From: Nocardia terpenica
Lineage (GTDB): Bacteria > Actinomycetota > Actinomycetes > Mycobacteriales > Mycobacteriaceae
Assembly: GCF_013186535.1 (NCBI RefSeq)
Contig: NZ_JABMCZ010000001.1
Span: 1,054,001-1,118,000 of the forward strand
Direction of reading: 5' to 3'
Length of the DNA stretch: 64,000 nucleotides
Both the position numbers and the translations under genes were made by a program. This document shows positions 18,549 through 26,768 of the stretch, in pieces. The first letter of the stretch is position 1, and each line of letters begins with the position of its first letter. The notes beneath the pieces were generated by a model. It was not told the origin of the DNA. It did no database searches and saw nothing but the letters and a program-made list of their open reading frames with translations.

Positions 18549-19829
18549 ATGACCATGACTTTCGATGCTCTGCCGCTTACCGACGAGGCCGCGATTCACA
18601 CCTCCCTCGAACGGTTTCTGAACGGACTGCCCGAACTCCCGCTGCTGCTCGGTCTGGGCGAACCGACCCACGGGGTGGAGGCGTTCTCCGAACTGCGCAA
18701 CGACCTGTTCCGTGTTCTGGTGCAGCGGTACGGTTTTCGTGCGATTGCCCTGGAAAGCGACTGCCTGTCGGCTCCGTTGGTGGACGCTTATGTGCACGGC
18801 TCCGGCGTGAGTCTGGCGGAGGTGATGGAGCGCGGCTTCAGTCATGGGTTCGGGAAGTCGGCGGTGGGCCCCGGCCAAAAGCGTGCCGGGGCCGTGGAGT
18901 CGCTGGGTGCTGGGGCCGTGGAGTCGCTGGGTGTCGGGGCCATGGAGTCGCTGGTCACCTGGTTGCGTGCGCATAATGCCGGGGTCGGGCCGGAGCGGCG
19001 GGTGCGGCTGTACGGGTTCGACGCCCCGCTGGAGATGTATCATGCCCCGAGTCCGCGCGTGCCGCTGCTGACCCTGTTCGACATGTTGGCCGAATTCGGT
19101 TGCGCCCCAGCGGAGCTCGTCTCTCGGGCCGAGATCGAGGAATTGCTCGGCGCGGAGGGGGCCTGGGCCGATCAGGCCGCGCTCTTCGACGGTGCCGCAT
19201 CCATCGGCCGTACCGGCGCGGCGCGCGCACTGCGGATCATCGCCGACGATCTGACCGCGCTCCTCGATCGGGAGGTCCCCGCCATCGTGCGCGGCGGGGG
19301 CCTCGAGACGTTGCGGACGGCCCGCATGCACGCGCGAACCGCCGTGGGGCTCTTGCGATACCACGACCGCATGGCCAGCACCGGGGCCGATCGGGTCGCG
19401 GTCATGCTCGGCGTGCGCGACGCCATGATGGCCGACAATCTGCTCGATATCGTGGCGGCCGAACGGCGGCGCGGCCCCGTCCTCGCCTTCGCGCACAACA
19501 TGCACCTGCGGCGGCAGCGGTCCGCCTGGACGCTGGCCGGGATGGACCTGTGCTGGTGGAGCGCGGGGGCGCTGGTGAGCCCGATCCTCGGCTCGCACTA
19601 CGCGTTCGTCGCCACCGACTCCGCCCGCGCGGGCGACGCCCCCGGCACCCTCCAGCAGCGGCTGGCCGCCGTCACCCCCGGCCGCGCGCTGTTTTCCCGG
19701 GACACGCTCGCCAAGGCCCGGGATCTGCCCCCTGCGGCGGGCGATTCGGGGTACTTTCCGGTGGAGCCCCGCCATCTGGACCGGATGGACGGCCTCGCCT
19801 TTCTCGCACCGCGGCGGCGGCCGAACTGA
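18549..19829 (+). CDS. Erythromycin-esterase family protein with an in-frame repeat insertion
   Basis: Predicted 426-residue cytoplasmic hydrolase of the EreA/succinoglycan-biosynthesis fold. Family motifs are GLGEPTHGVEAF near residues 35-46 (active-site His region), ALESDC, the HGFG segment near 100, and the late AHNMHL motif. The family cleaves macrolide lactones or related esters; whether this member confers resistance is unknown. Oddity: residues 107-115 (GPGQKRAGA) are encoded by a complete copy of the dispersed hairpin repeat, followed by two 8-residue repeats (VESLGAGA, VESLGVGA), between HGFG and the usual W-L-R-x-x-N helix. Frame is kept throughout. The upstream gap has TTCTCGG...CCGAGAA inverted repeats near 18481-18505. 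Confidence 0.85.
   Translation: MTMTFDALPLTDEAAIHTSLERFLNGLPELPLLLGLGEPTHGVEAFSELRNDLFRVLVQRYGFRAIALESDCLSAPLVDAYVHGSGVSLAEVMERGFSHGFGKSAVGPGQKRAGAVESLGAGAVESLGVGAMESLVTWLRAHNAGVGPERRVRLYGFDAPLEMYHAPSPRVPLLTLFDMLAEFGCAPAELVSRAEIEELLGAEGAWADQAALFDGAASIGRTGAARALRIIADDLTALLDREVPAIVRGGGLETLRTARMHARTAVGLLRYHDRMASTGADRVAVMLGVRDAMMADNLLDIVAAERRRGPVLAFAHNMHLRRQRSAWTLAGMDLCWWSAGALVSPILGSHYAFVATDSARAGDAPGTLQQRLAAVTPGRALFSRDTLAKARDLPPAAGDSGYFPVEPRHLDRMDGLAFLAPRRRPN
18867..18950 (+). repeat. In-frame hairpin repeat plus 24-bp tandem units inside the esterase gene
   Basis: Arms GGCCCCGGC (18867-18875) and GCCGGGGCC (18885-18893) flank loop CAAAAGCGT. Compared with the common copy, the A-T pair in the arm has become G-C on both sides, so pairing is preserved. 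Two units of 24 bp (18894-18917, 18918-18941) and a partial third follow. Everything is a multiple of three and starts exactly on a codon boundary. Confidence 0.88.
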
Positions 19830-19917
19830 GAGTCGTCTGAGAACCCGGACATGGGCGACACTTCGGATGGATCGCGCGCGTTGATACCGGTAGGCGGCCA
19901 CTACGAAGGAGTTCGTC

Positions 19918-20193
19918 ATGAGCCTCATCGGTGCCCTGATCGGGTATCTCCTGACGGCGTTCATCCTGTTGCTCATCGTCCGCATGGTGCTGGACTGGGC
20001 CCAGATGCTGAACGACACCCCGCCCTGGATGCACCGGGCCCGCGCCTTCACCCACACCTGGACCGAGCCGGTGATCGGGCCGGTGCGGCGGGTGCTGCGC
20101 CCGGTCCGGGCGGGCGGACTCTCGATCGACCTGGCCTTCACGGCGGTGTTCATCGGCGCCCTGATCCTGCGCACCATCGCGTTCAGCCTGTAG
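19918..20193 (+). CDS. YggT family membrane protein
   Basis: Predicted 91-residue membrane protein with two hydrophobic helices (LIGALIGYLLTAFILLLIV split as LIGALIGYLLT and AFILLLIV; and LAFTAVFIGALILRTIAFSL at the C terminus) around a polar segment with PPWMHR and TEPVIGPVRRVLRPVRAGG. The PxxxPxRRxxP-type sequence is the YggT signature. Family members are implicated in division-site or osmotic functions, without a settled mechanism. GAAGGAG lies just ahead of ATG 19918. Its 3' end overlaps the convergent LysE gene by 11 bp. Confidence 0.9.
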   Translation: MSLIGALIGYLLTAFILLLIVRMVLDWAQMLNDTPPWMHRARAFTHTWTEPVIGPVRRVLRPVRAGGLSIDLAFTAVFIGALILRTIAFSL

Positions 20194-20806
20194 CGCGTAG
20201 CCGTTCGATCAGCAGCGCGAGCCCCACGGCGATCATGGCGGCTCCCGACACCCGCGACACCACCCGCGCGAGGGTGGGCGCGGCCGCCAGCACGGCGCGG
20301 GAGCCGAACCCGAGGCCCGTGTAGAACAGGCCGCAGCTGCCGACGAACACCAGCCCGAGCGCGCCGAGTTGCACCGGCAGCGGCCAGCTTCCGTGCGCGT
20401 CCGTGAACTGTGGAAGCATGGCCAGAAATACGAGCAGCCCCTTGGGATTCAGCCCGCTGACGCCGATTCCGGCCAGGGCGCACCGTGTCATCGATCGGGG
20501 GGAATGATGCGAATCAACCTGCGGCCCTGCCGGATTGCGCAGCGTGCGGATGCCGAGCCGGACCAGATACGCGGCACCGGCCACCGTGAGCGCGGTCAGC
20601 AGCAGGCTCGAACGGCCGATCAGCCCGCCGACTCCCGCCGCGACGAACGCCGTGAGCGCCAGATAGCCGAGCAGCAATCCGGCGACGGCCGGGAGCACCA
20701 TCCGGTCCCGGGCGCCGGTTGCCAGGATGAAGGCCCAGTCCGGACCGGGCACCACGATGAGCAAGACCGTCACGCCCCAGAAGGCAAGCAGCAGACTCGG
20801 ATTCAC
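20183..20806 (-). CDS. LysE/RhtB family amino-acid exporter
   Basis: Predicted 207-residue inner-membrane exporter with about six hydrophobic helices. The N-terminal LLIVVPGPDWAFIL is the family signature (VPGPD), and GLNPKGLLVFLAMLPQF is the second conserved block. GTG 20806 is preceded by GAGAGGA at a good distance. It is divergent from an Lrp/AsnC regulator across 109 bp, the classical arrangement in which the regulator senses an amino acid and switches on export. Substrate likely an amino acid, not specified. Confidence 0.9.
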   Translation of the reverse strand: MNPSLLLAFWGVTVLLIVVPGPDWAFILATGARDRMVLPAVAGLLLGYLALTAFVAAGVGGLIGRSSLLLTALTVAGAAYLVRLGIRTLRNPAGPQVDSHHSPRSMTRCALAGIGVSGLNPKGLLVFLAMLPQFTDAHGSWPLPVQLGALGLVFVGSCGLFYTGLGFGSRAVLAAAPTLARVVSRVSGAAMIAVGLALLIERLRATG

Positions 20807-20915
20807 GGCGGATCCTCTCGACGAACGGGCGGTGCCGTCGAACCTATTCCGAATGCGGCCGAAGAGGTTCCCTTGTTTTGCTCGACTCTCGGATACCTGT
20901 GGAGGATGTGACGCT

Positions 20916-21374
20916 GTGGACGCGATCGATCGGAAAATTCTTGCGGAGCTCCAGGGCGACGGGCGACTGAGCATCACCGATCTGGCCGCCCGGGTGGGCC
21001 TGAGCGTCTCGCCGACCCACCGCCGCCTGCGGGAGCTGGAGCGCGACGGCGTGATTCGCGGCTACCGCGCCCTGGTCGATCCGGACAAGCTGGGGCTGAG
21101 CTTCGAGGCCCTGGTATTCGTGACCATGCGGCAGGAGGACCGCGACACCCTCATCGCCTTCGAAGAGGCGCTTGCCGCCATCCCCAATGTGATTGCGGCG
21201 CAACGCCTGTTCGGCGACCCGGACTATCTGGTCCAGATCCGGACCCGCGATCTGGCCGCCTACGCCGAACTCGAGGACAGCACGCTGGCCGCGCTACCGG
21301 GCGTGCAGCGGCTGAACTCCACCCTGGTCATGAAGCGGGTCGTCGGCGACCGCGCCCTGCCCACCGAGCGGTGA
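20916..21374 (+). CDS. Lrp/AsnC family transcriptional regulator
   Basis: Predicted 152-residue regulator. The N-terminal helix-turn-helix is VDAIDRKILAELQGDGRLSI then TDLAARVGLSVSPTHRRLREL; the C-terminal RAM ligand domain includes FVTMRQEDRDTLIAFEE and DPDYLVQIRTRDL. GTG 20916, with GGAGG 10 nt upstream, gives the standard start just ahead of D-x-x-D-R-K-I-L. By position it should control the divergent LysE exporter in response to an amino acid. Ends about 75 bp before the hydrolase gene. Confidence 0.92.
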   Translation: MDAIDRKILAELQGDGRLSITDLAARVGLSVSPTHRRLRELERDGVIRGYRALVDPDKLGLSFEALVFVTMRQEDRDTLIAFEEALAAIPNVIAAQRLFGDPDYLVQIRTRDLAAYAELEDSTLAALPGVQRLNSTLVMKRVVGDRALPTER

Positions 21375-21449
21375 AAAAGTCTGCGGCATCTGACGAGACG
21401 GTGGCGCCGGGTTTCCCCGAACCCGGCCCGCCGGGGGTAGGACGGAGGG

Positions 21450-22712
21450 GTGCAGAACGATTCCGGACCTTCTCGACGCGGCCGGATACGGCGCGCGAGC
21501 AGGATCCTCGGCGCCCTCCTCGCCGTCGTGGTGCTCGCGACGGCCGGATACCTCGGCTATGTCGCGGCGCGCCGGTCGCAGCCGGTGACCCTGCCGACGC
21601 CGACCGGCCCGTACCAGGTGGGCCGCACCATCTTCGAGTGGGCCGATACCGCCCGCGCGGATCCCCTTGCACCCCAGCCCGATACGCCGCGCGGCCTGTC
21701 GGTGTGGCTGTGGTATCCCGGTGCTCCGGAACCGGGCGAGACGACCGCGCCGTATCTGCCCGGCGCGTGGTCGGGATTGCACATCGGCGGCCCGGCGGGG
21801 TTGGGGGAGAGCGGCTTCGGCGTCGTGCACCCGCACGCCGTGCCCGACGCCCCGGTGGCCGACGGCCGCTTTCCGATCGTGGTGCTCGAGCCCGGATTGG
21901 GTTTCGCCGCACCCCAATACACCGCGCTGGCCGAGGATCTGGCCAGCCACGGCTATCTGGTCGCGGGCGTCACCCCGACCTACAGCGCGAATCGCACGGT
22001 TCTGCACGGCCGGACCGTCACGGCGTCGAAGGCCGGGCTCCCGTCCGCCCTCGACAATGCCGACCTGCACGGCCCCGCCGCCGAACAGGCCGCCGCCCGG
22101 CTGCTGAGCGTCTGGGTCGCCGACGCGCGTTTCGCCGCCGCCCGGCTCGCCGCACTGGACGCCTCCGGCCGCTTCGCCGGGCACGTGAACGCCTCCGCCA
22201 TCGCCTTTCTGGGCCATTCGTTCGGCGGCGCGGCAGCCCTGGCGGCGTGCCGGGCCGAGGCGGCCTGCGTCGGGGCGGCCGACCTGGACGGCACCCAGTA
22301 CGGCGAGGTCGTGCGCGCCGGGCTGACGAAACCGATGCTGCTCGTGGCGAGCGAGAACTCCTGTGTCACCGGCGATTGCACCGGAACCGCGGACGCGTCC
22401 AGCCGCGCGGCCGCTCGCGGGCTCGTGGCCGCCAGCACCGGCCCGGTGTGGTGCTACCAGATCGGCGGCGCGCGACACATCGACTTCAGCGACTACGACG
22501 CCTACTACCTGGCCGCGCCGCTGCGAAAGCTGCTGGCGCTCGGCACGAACGGGCGCGGGGTGACACTCACCGTCGTCAGCGCCTACCTCGACGCCTTCCT
22601 CGACCAGATCACCCGCGGGACACCGCAACCGCTGCTCACCGGGGAATCCCGGCCCTACCCGGAGGTACGGATCCAGCACACTCCGGGGAGCGGAATCCGC
22701 CCTCCGCGATAG
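21450..22712 (+). CDS. Membrane-anchored alpha/beta hydrolase, PAF-acetylhydrolase-like
   Basis: Predicted 420-residue protein. A basic N terminus (RRGRIRRASR) precedes one hydrophobic segment, ILGALLAVVVLATAGYLGYV, so the catalytic part should face outside the membrane. The nucleophile elbow GHSFGG lies near residue 256, the oxyanion side is in VVLEPGLGFAAPQ, and a histidine in GARHIDFSDYDAYYL is the likely catalytic base. The layout matches the platelet-activating-factor-acetylhydrolase / dienelactone-hydrolase-like group, suggesting a lipid or ester substrate. GTG start at 21450. A bidirectional terminator follows the stop. Confidence 0.82.
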   Translation: MQNDSGPSRRGRIRRASRILGALLAVVVLATAGYLGYVAARRSQPVTLPTPTGPYQVGRTIFEWADTARADPLAPQPDTPRGLSVWLWYPGAPEPGETTAPYLPGAWSGLHIGGPAGLGESGFGVVHPHAVPDAPVADGRFPIVVLEPGLGFAAPQYTALAEDLASHGYLVAGVTPTYSANRTVLHGRTVTASKAGLPSALDNADLHGPAAEQAAARLLSVWVADARFAAARLAALDASGRFAGHVNASAIAFLGHSFGGAAALAACRAEAACVGAADLDGTQYGEVVRAGLTKPMLLVASENSCVTGDCTGTADASSRAAARGLVAASTGPVWCYQIGGARHIDFSDYDAYYLAAPLRKLLALGTNGRGVTLTVVSAYLDAFLDQITRGTPQPLLTGESRPYPEVRIQHTPGSGIRPPR

Positions 22713-22752
22713 CGAAAACGGGCCCGAACACGTAGTGTCCGAGCCCGTTTCG
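22713..22752. terminator. Bidirectional terminator between convergent genes
   Basis: CGAAAACGGGC...GAACAC pairs with GTGTCCGAG...CCCGTTTCG with a small asymmetry. A-rich and T-rich outer ends give each strand a short U run. It lies exactly between the stops of the hydrolase (+) and the MFS pump (-). Confidence 0.75.
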
Positions 22753-22770
22753 AGCAGTCGTGCCGGTCGA

Positions 22771-24210
22771 TCAGACCGCCGCGGGGACGGCTTCCTTCTC
22801 CTCGGCCTCCACGCTGTCGGCCTTCGTGAGCTTGGGCAGGCCGACCAGCGCCGCGAGAATCGTTGCGGCGCAGGCGGCCGCGCCGACCCAGAACGCCACC
22901 GCGAACTGGCCTTCCTCCGGCAGCGAGACCGGCAGGCGCGGAATCACCTTGGCGGTCAGCAGCGTCGTGATGATCGCGCTGCCGAGCGAGCTGCCCACCG
23001 TGCGGGAGATCGAGTTGATGCCGTTGGCGATGCCGCTCTGGTGATGCGGAACCGACGCCGCGATCAGCGCCGGCATGGCGGCGTAGGCGAGGCTGATCGC
23101 CACACCGACCACCGCACCGGAGGCGATGACGGCCCCGGTCGCATCGTGTTCCAGTGCCAGCCAACCGAATCCGACCGTGCCGACCGCACCGGCCAGCGCC
23201 AGCACCCAGCGTCCGCCCAGGCGGCCCACCAGGATGCCGCCGATCGGGGCGGCCACCATCGACGAGATCGTCGCGGGCAGCAGGTATTCCACCGACGCCC
23301 GCAGGATCGAGGCGCTGAAGCCGTAACCGGTGAGGCGCGAAGGCATCTGGGCCAGGTACGACACACCCATGAACAGCAGGAACATCGCGAAACCGATGAA
23401 CATGCCGGCCAGGTTGGTGAACAGCACCGGCCGGTAGGTGAACATCTTCAGGTCCACCAGCGGCGCGGGCACCCGGCGCTCGACGATCACCCACAGCACC
23501 ACGAACACGATCGCGCCCACGAAGCAGCCCAGCGTCTTACCCGAGGTCCAGCCCCACTCGTGGCCCTGCGAGATCGGCAGGAGCAGCAGCACCAGGAACC
23601 CGCCCAGCGTCACCGCGCCCGGCAGATCCATGCTGCCCGGATGCCGCTTGCCGGTGGCCGGCACCGCGACCGCCGCCGCGACCAGCGCCAGCACGGACAG
23701 TCCCGCGGTGAACCAGAACACCGTGTGGTAGTTCGGATCGCTGCCCTTGGTCAGCAGGCCGGTGGTCACCAGGCCGATACCGCCGCCGAAGCCCAGCGTG
23801 CCGCTGACGATCGCCATGGCGTGGTGCAGCCGCGCGGCCGGAATCTCCTCGCGCAGCACCGCCAGCGCCAGCGGGAAGATCGCGGTCGCGACGCCCTGCA
23901 GGGCCCGGCCGACCAGCAGCACGCCCAGCGAATTCGCCAGGGCCGAGACCACCGAGCCGATCACGGCCACCACCAGCACGCCGAGCAGCGTCGGCTTCTT
24001 TCCGTACAGGTCGCCGATGCGGCCCAGCAGCGGGGTGCACACCGCCGCCGCCAGCAATGTCGCGGTGGTCACCCAGCTCACCGACGCCGTGGAGACGTGC
24101 AGCTTGGTGGCGATGAGACCCAGGATCGGCACGGCCTGGGTCTGCATCACGGTCACGATCATGGCCGCGAACGCCAGGACGCCGGTCAGCAGCGAGCCCT
24201 TTCGCTCCAT
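22771..24210 (-). CDS. MFS drug/proton antiporter, DHA2-like (14-helix) family
   Basis: Predicted 479-residue inner-membrane transporter with about 14 hydrophobic helices. The LGRIGDLYGKKPTLL loop between helices 2 and 3 is the MFS motif A, and GFGGGIGLVTTGLL matches the antiporter motif C region. ATG 24210 is chosen because GGAGGT is at the right distance on the minus strand; an upstream ATG at 24258 lies inside the operator region. It is divergent from a MarR regulator across an inverted-repeat operator, which suggests inducible drug or metabolite efflux. Substrate unknown. Confidence 0.9.
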   Translation of the reverse strand: MERKGSLLTGVLAFAAMIVTVMQTQAVPILGLIATKLHVSTASVSWVTTATLLAAAVCTPLLGRIGDLYGKKPTLLGVLVVAVIGSVVSALANSLGVLLVGRALQGVATAIFPLALAVLREEIPAARLHHAMAIVSGTLGFGGGIGLVTTGLLTKGSDPNYHTVFWFTAGLSVLALVAAAVAVPATGKRHPGSMDLPGAVTLGGFLVLLLLPISQGHEWGWTSGKTLGCFVGAIVFVVLWVIVERRVPAPLVDLKMFTYRPVLFTNLAGMFIGFAMFLLFMGVSYLAQMPSRLTGYGFSASILRASVEYLLPATISSMVAAPIGGILVGRLGGRWVLALAGAVGTVGFGWLALEHDATGAVIASGAVVGVAISLAYAAMPALIAASVPHHQSGIANGINSISRTVGSSLGSAIITTLLTAKVIPRLPVSLPEEGQFAVAFWVGAAACAATILAALVGLPKLTKADSVEAEEKEAVPAAV

Positions 24211-24227
24211 CACGGACACCTCCAGAT

Positions 24228-24273
24228 GCTTGAATGGGGATAAGTTTGAAGTATTCAAGCATTTAAGGTTTCA
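24228..24273. promoter_or_regulatory. Candidate MarR operator between the MFS pump and its regulator
   Basis: TTGAA GTA TTCAA at 24246-24258 is a perfect palindrome, nested in a wider inverted repeat (GCTTGAA near 24228 and TTCAAGC ending at 24260), with a further TTTCAAAG to the right. The AT-rich block contrasts with the surrounding high-GC DNA and sits between divergent genes, the usual position for MarR autorepression with target control. Confidence 0.65.
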
Positions 24274-24312
24274 AAGATCTCGGTTGTCAATCGTGGAGGT
24301 AGGATCGCCGCT

Positions 24313-24753
24313 ATGAGTCCGGCCACAACGCAGAGCCCGCTGGCATTGCTGATCGCGCGATTCGTGTCCGCGTACCTGCACGACTTCCTCACCGCGGCCG
24401 AGGGACACGGCCTGACGCTGACCCAGGCGAAGCTGCTCCTGGCCCTGAACGAGCCTCCGGCCGAGCTCCCGATGCGAGTCCTGGCGGGCCGCCTCGCCTG
24501 TGACCCATCGAACCTCACCGGTGTGGCCGACCGCATGGAGTCCCGCGGCCTGGTGCGCCGCACCGTGAACCCCTCCGACCGCCGCGTCAAATACCTCGCC
24601 CCCACCGACGAGGGCCGCGAACTCGCCGCCCTGATCCGCAACTCCCAGGTCCGCGCCTACAAGGCCCTGGCCGAACTCACCCCGCACGAGGAGAAACTGC
24701 TGGAGGGCATGCTGGAGCGCCTGGTACCCAAGCTCGAGGCGGCCGAGGACTGA
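24313..24753 (+). CDS. MarR family regulator of the divergent MFS pump
   Basis: Predicted 146-residue winged-helix regulator. The helix-turn-helix region is MRVLAGRLACDPSNLTGVAD then RMESRGLVRR; the wing is TVNPSDRRVKYLAPTDEGREL with the invariant D-R-R. GGAGG at 24295-24299 precedes ATG 24313. The divergent arrangement and palindromic operator point to control of the exporter and of itself. Confidence 0.92.
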   Translation: MSPATTQSPLALLIARFVSAYLHDFLTAAEGHGLTLTQAKLLLALNEPPAELPMRVLAGRLACDPSNLTGVADRMESRGLVRRTVNPSDRRVKYLAPTDEGRELAALIRNSQVRAYKALAELTPHEEKLLEGMLERLVPKLEAAED

Positions 24754-24776
24754 GTTCCGCGACGTGCCCGGCGGTA

Positions 24777-24936
24777 GATCCCGGCCAAAAGCACGCCGGG
24801 ATCACGGCCTCCCACCTCTGATGGTTCCGGCTGCCACGTCTTATGGTCCCGGCTGCCACTCCTATGGCCCCGGCTGCCACCTCTTACGACCCCGGCTGCC
24901 GTCTCCCATGGTCCCGGCGTGCTTTTGGCCGGGACC
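24777..24936. repeat. Two inverted hairpin repeats flanking 22-bp tandem units
   Basis: The left copy, 24777-24803, has arms GATCCCGGC/GCCGGGATC and loop CAAAAGCAC. The right copy, 24910-24936, has arms GGTCCCGGC/GCCGGGACC and loop GTGCTTTTG, again with a compensated pair change. Between them are about four 21-22 bp units ending CCCGGCTGCC. The right copy touches the queA stop codon directly. It fills the whole gap between convergent marR and queA genes and could act as a terminator for both. Confidence 0.9.
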
Positions 24937-25962
24937 TCACCGCGGTCGGAAAAGCAGTGCGGTATCGCCGAATTCGTGCCACAGATAGCCGGTGTCCAAG
25001 GCGGCCTCGTAGGCGTCACGCACGGTGTCGGTTCCCGCGACGGCTTCCAGGAGGTGGAGGTGGGAGGCCCCCGGTTCGTGCCAGCCGGTGATGAGGGCGT
25101 CGACGGATCGGGTTGGGTGGTCGGCGTCGAGGATCAGGTCGGTCCAGCCGGAGGCGGGGCGGACTTCGGCGCCGACGGTGGCCGATTCCAGGGCGCGGGT
25201 GACCGTGGTGCCCACGGCGATTACGCGGCCGCCGGTGGCGTGGGTGGCGTTCGCCAGGCGGGCGGTGACCTCGGGGACCGTGTAGCGCTCGGGGCTCGGC
25301 GGTTCGCCGGTTTCCGGGGAGGAGACGCCGGTGTGCAGGGTGATCGGGGCCAGGGTGACGCCCGCGGCCACCAGATCGGTCACCAGGTTGTCGGTGAACG
25401 GCCGCCCGGCGCTGGGCATTTCGGCGCTGCCCGGCTCGCGCCCGAACACGGTGCGGTAGTACTCCGGTGACCAGCGCTGGGCCACATAGGAATACGTGAT
25501 CGGACGGCCGTGGCGGGCCAGCAGCGCGGGCACGTCGCCGTCGGGATCGGCGATCCACAGGCGGCGGGCGGGCGGCAGCCAGGGCCTGCGCAGCGTGACC
25601 GCCGTGCCCGCAAGCAGCACGCGCCTACCGGGTTTCGGCTCGGCGGCGGTGAACGGGACACCCGCGGGGTCGCGCAGCTCCACCACCCAGCCGCCGTCGT
25701 CGAGCCGGGCGGCGAAGTGCAGCACCGCCGGGCGGCCGAGGTAGTGCGCGTCGACCGCGGCATTCAGCGTCGCCGAATTGTTCACCACGACCAGGTCGCC
25801 GGGCCGCAGGAAGCGCGGCAGCTCGCGGAAGCGGGCGTGGGTGTGGACGCCGTTGTCCGACACCAGCATTCGCACGTCGTCGCGGGCCAGGCCGCGCGCC
25901 TCCGGCGGCTCGGTGGCCGCGCGATCGGCGGGCAGCGCGAAGTTCTCCAGGATGACAGTCAT
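24937..25962 (-). CDS. queA: QueA-like S-adenosylmethionine:tRNA ribosyltransferase-isomerase
   Basis: Predicted 341-residue enzyme, the usual QueA length. Family blocks seen are FRELPRFLRPGDLVVVNNSAT, LHTGVSSPETGEPP (compare LHVGxGTFxPV) and VIAVGTTVTRALE. QueA transfers the AdoMet ribosyl group to the queuosine precursor in tRNA position 34. ATG 25962 overlaps the upstream SDR stop by 4 nt (ATGA), so the two are coupled. No other queuosine genes are visible, and this copy has a divergent central motif, so the real substrate may differ. The stop abuts a hairpin repeat. Confidence 0.85.
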   Translation of the reverse strand: MTVILENFALPADRAATEPPEARGLARDDVRMLVSDNGVHTHARFRELPRFLRPGDLVVVNNSATLNAAVDAHYLGRPAVLHFAARLDDGGWVVELRDPAGVPFTAAEPKPGRRVLLAGTAVTLRRPWLPPARRLWIADPDGDVPALLARHGRPITYSYVAQRWSPEYYRTVFGREPGSAEMPSAGRPFTDNLVTDLVAAGVTLAPITLHTGVSSPETGEPPSPERYTVPEVTARLANATHATGGRVIAVGTTVTRALESATVGAEVRPASGWTDLILDADHPTRSVDALITGWHEPGASHLHLLEAVAGTDTVRDAYEAALDTGYLWHEFGDTALLFRPR

Positions 25963-26648
25963 TGCGGGATCAGGATTTCCGCGGCGATGTAGCGGCCGCT
26001 CGGCGGGCGATTGTCGATCAGGTGCAGCAGCGCGGGCACCACCGTCCCCGGCTCGGAGCGGTCGGAGATGTCCTCGCCGGGGAAGGCGGCCTGATGCATG
26101 GCGGTGCGCATATCGCCGGGATCGAAGGAATAGACGCGCAGCTGGGGATTCTCGGCGGCGAAGATCGCGGTCAGCTGGTCCAGTGCGGATTTCGACGAGC
26201 CGTAACCACCCCACCCCTCGTAGGGGGTGGTTGCGGCGTCGGAGCTGACGGAGACGGCAATGCCCTTGGCCGCCTGAAGTTTCGGACGAGCCAGTTGCAG
26301 AACGCCCAGGGGCGCTACGACATTGGTGTGCAGCACAGTGGCGAATTCGTCGAGCGGATAGTCGGCGAGCCGGGGCATCGGGCTCGGGCCGAGCGCGCTG
26401 GCGTTGTTCACCACCAGATCGAGCCGGTCGAATTCGTCGAGCACGGTCGCGAGCCGGGCGCGATGGGCGGGATCGGCCACGTCACCGGCGATCGCCATCG
26501 CGCCCGTCGCCTCCCGCACCCGCGCCAGCGGCTCCAGCGTGCGGGCGGTGAGGATCAGGTCCCAGCCGCGCGCGGCCAGCGCCAGGGCCACCGCGCGGCC
26601 GAATCCGGCCGATGCTCCGGTAATGAGAGCGGTTGGAGATGGTTCCAT
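25959..26648 (-). CDS. Short-chain dehydrogenase/reductase
   Basis: Predicted 229-residue classical SDR. The nucleotide-binding GASAGFG is at residues 11-17, NNAS lies near 81, the catalytic serine in VSVSSDAA, and Y-x-x-x-K is in GGYGSSKSALDQL. DPGDMRT follows the active site. Cofactor is likely NADP(H) from the Arg-rich second strand (TARTLEPL), which is an inference. Coupled to queA downstream by a 4-nt overlap; a functional link is not obvious. Confidence 0.9.
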   Translation of the reverse strand: MEPSPTALITGASAGFGRAVALALAARGWDLILTARTLEPLARVREATGAMAIAGDVADPAHRARLATVLDEFDRLDLVVNNASALGPSPMPRLADYPLDEFATVLHTNVVAPLGVLQLARPKLQAAKGIAVSVSSDAATTPYEGWGGYGSSKSALDQLTAIFAAENPQLRVYSFDPGDMRTAMHQAAFPGEDISDRSEPGTVVPALLHLIDNRPPSGRYIAAEILIPQ

Positions 26649-26768
26649 GACACCATCGTCGAACCTGAAGAGATGTTCAGGTCAAGGAAAATTCGCCCGG
26701 GCCGATGAGTTCGCGGCTCGGGTGCCGTCGTATCGGTGAAAGCATCCCCACCTACTCCAGGAGCCGTC

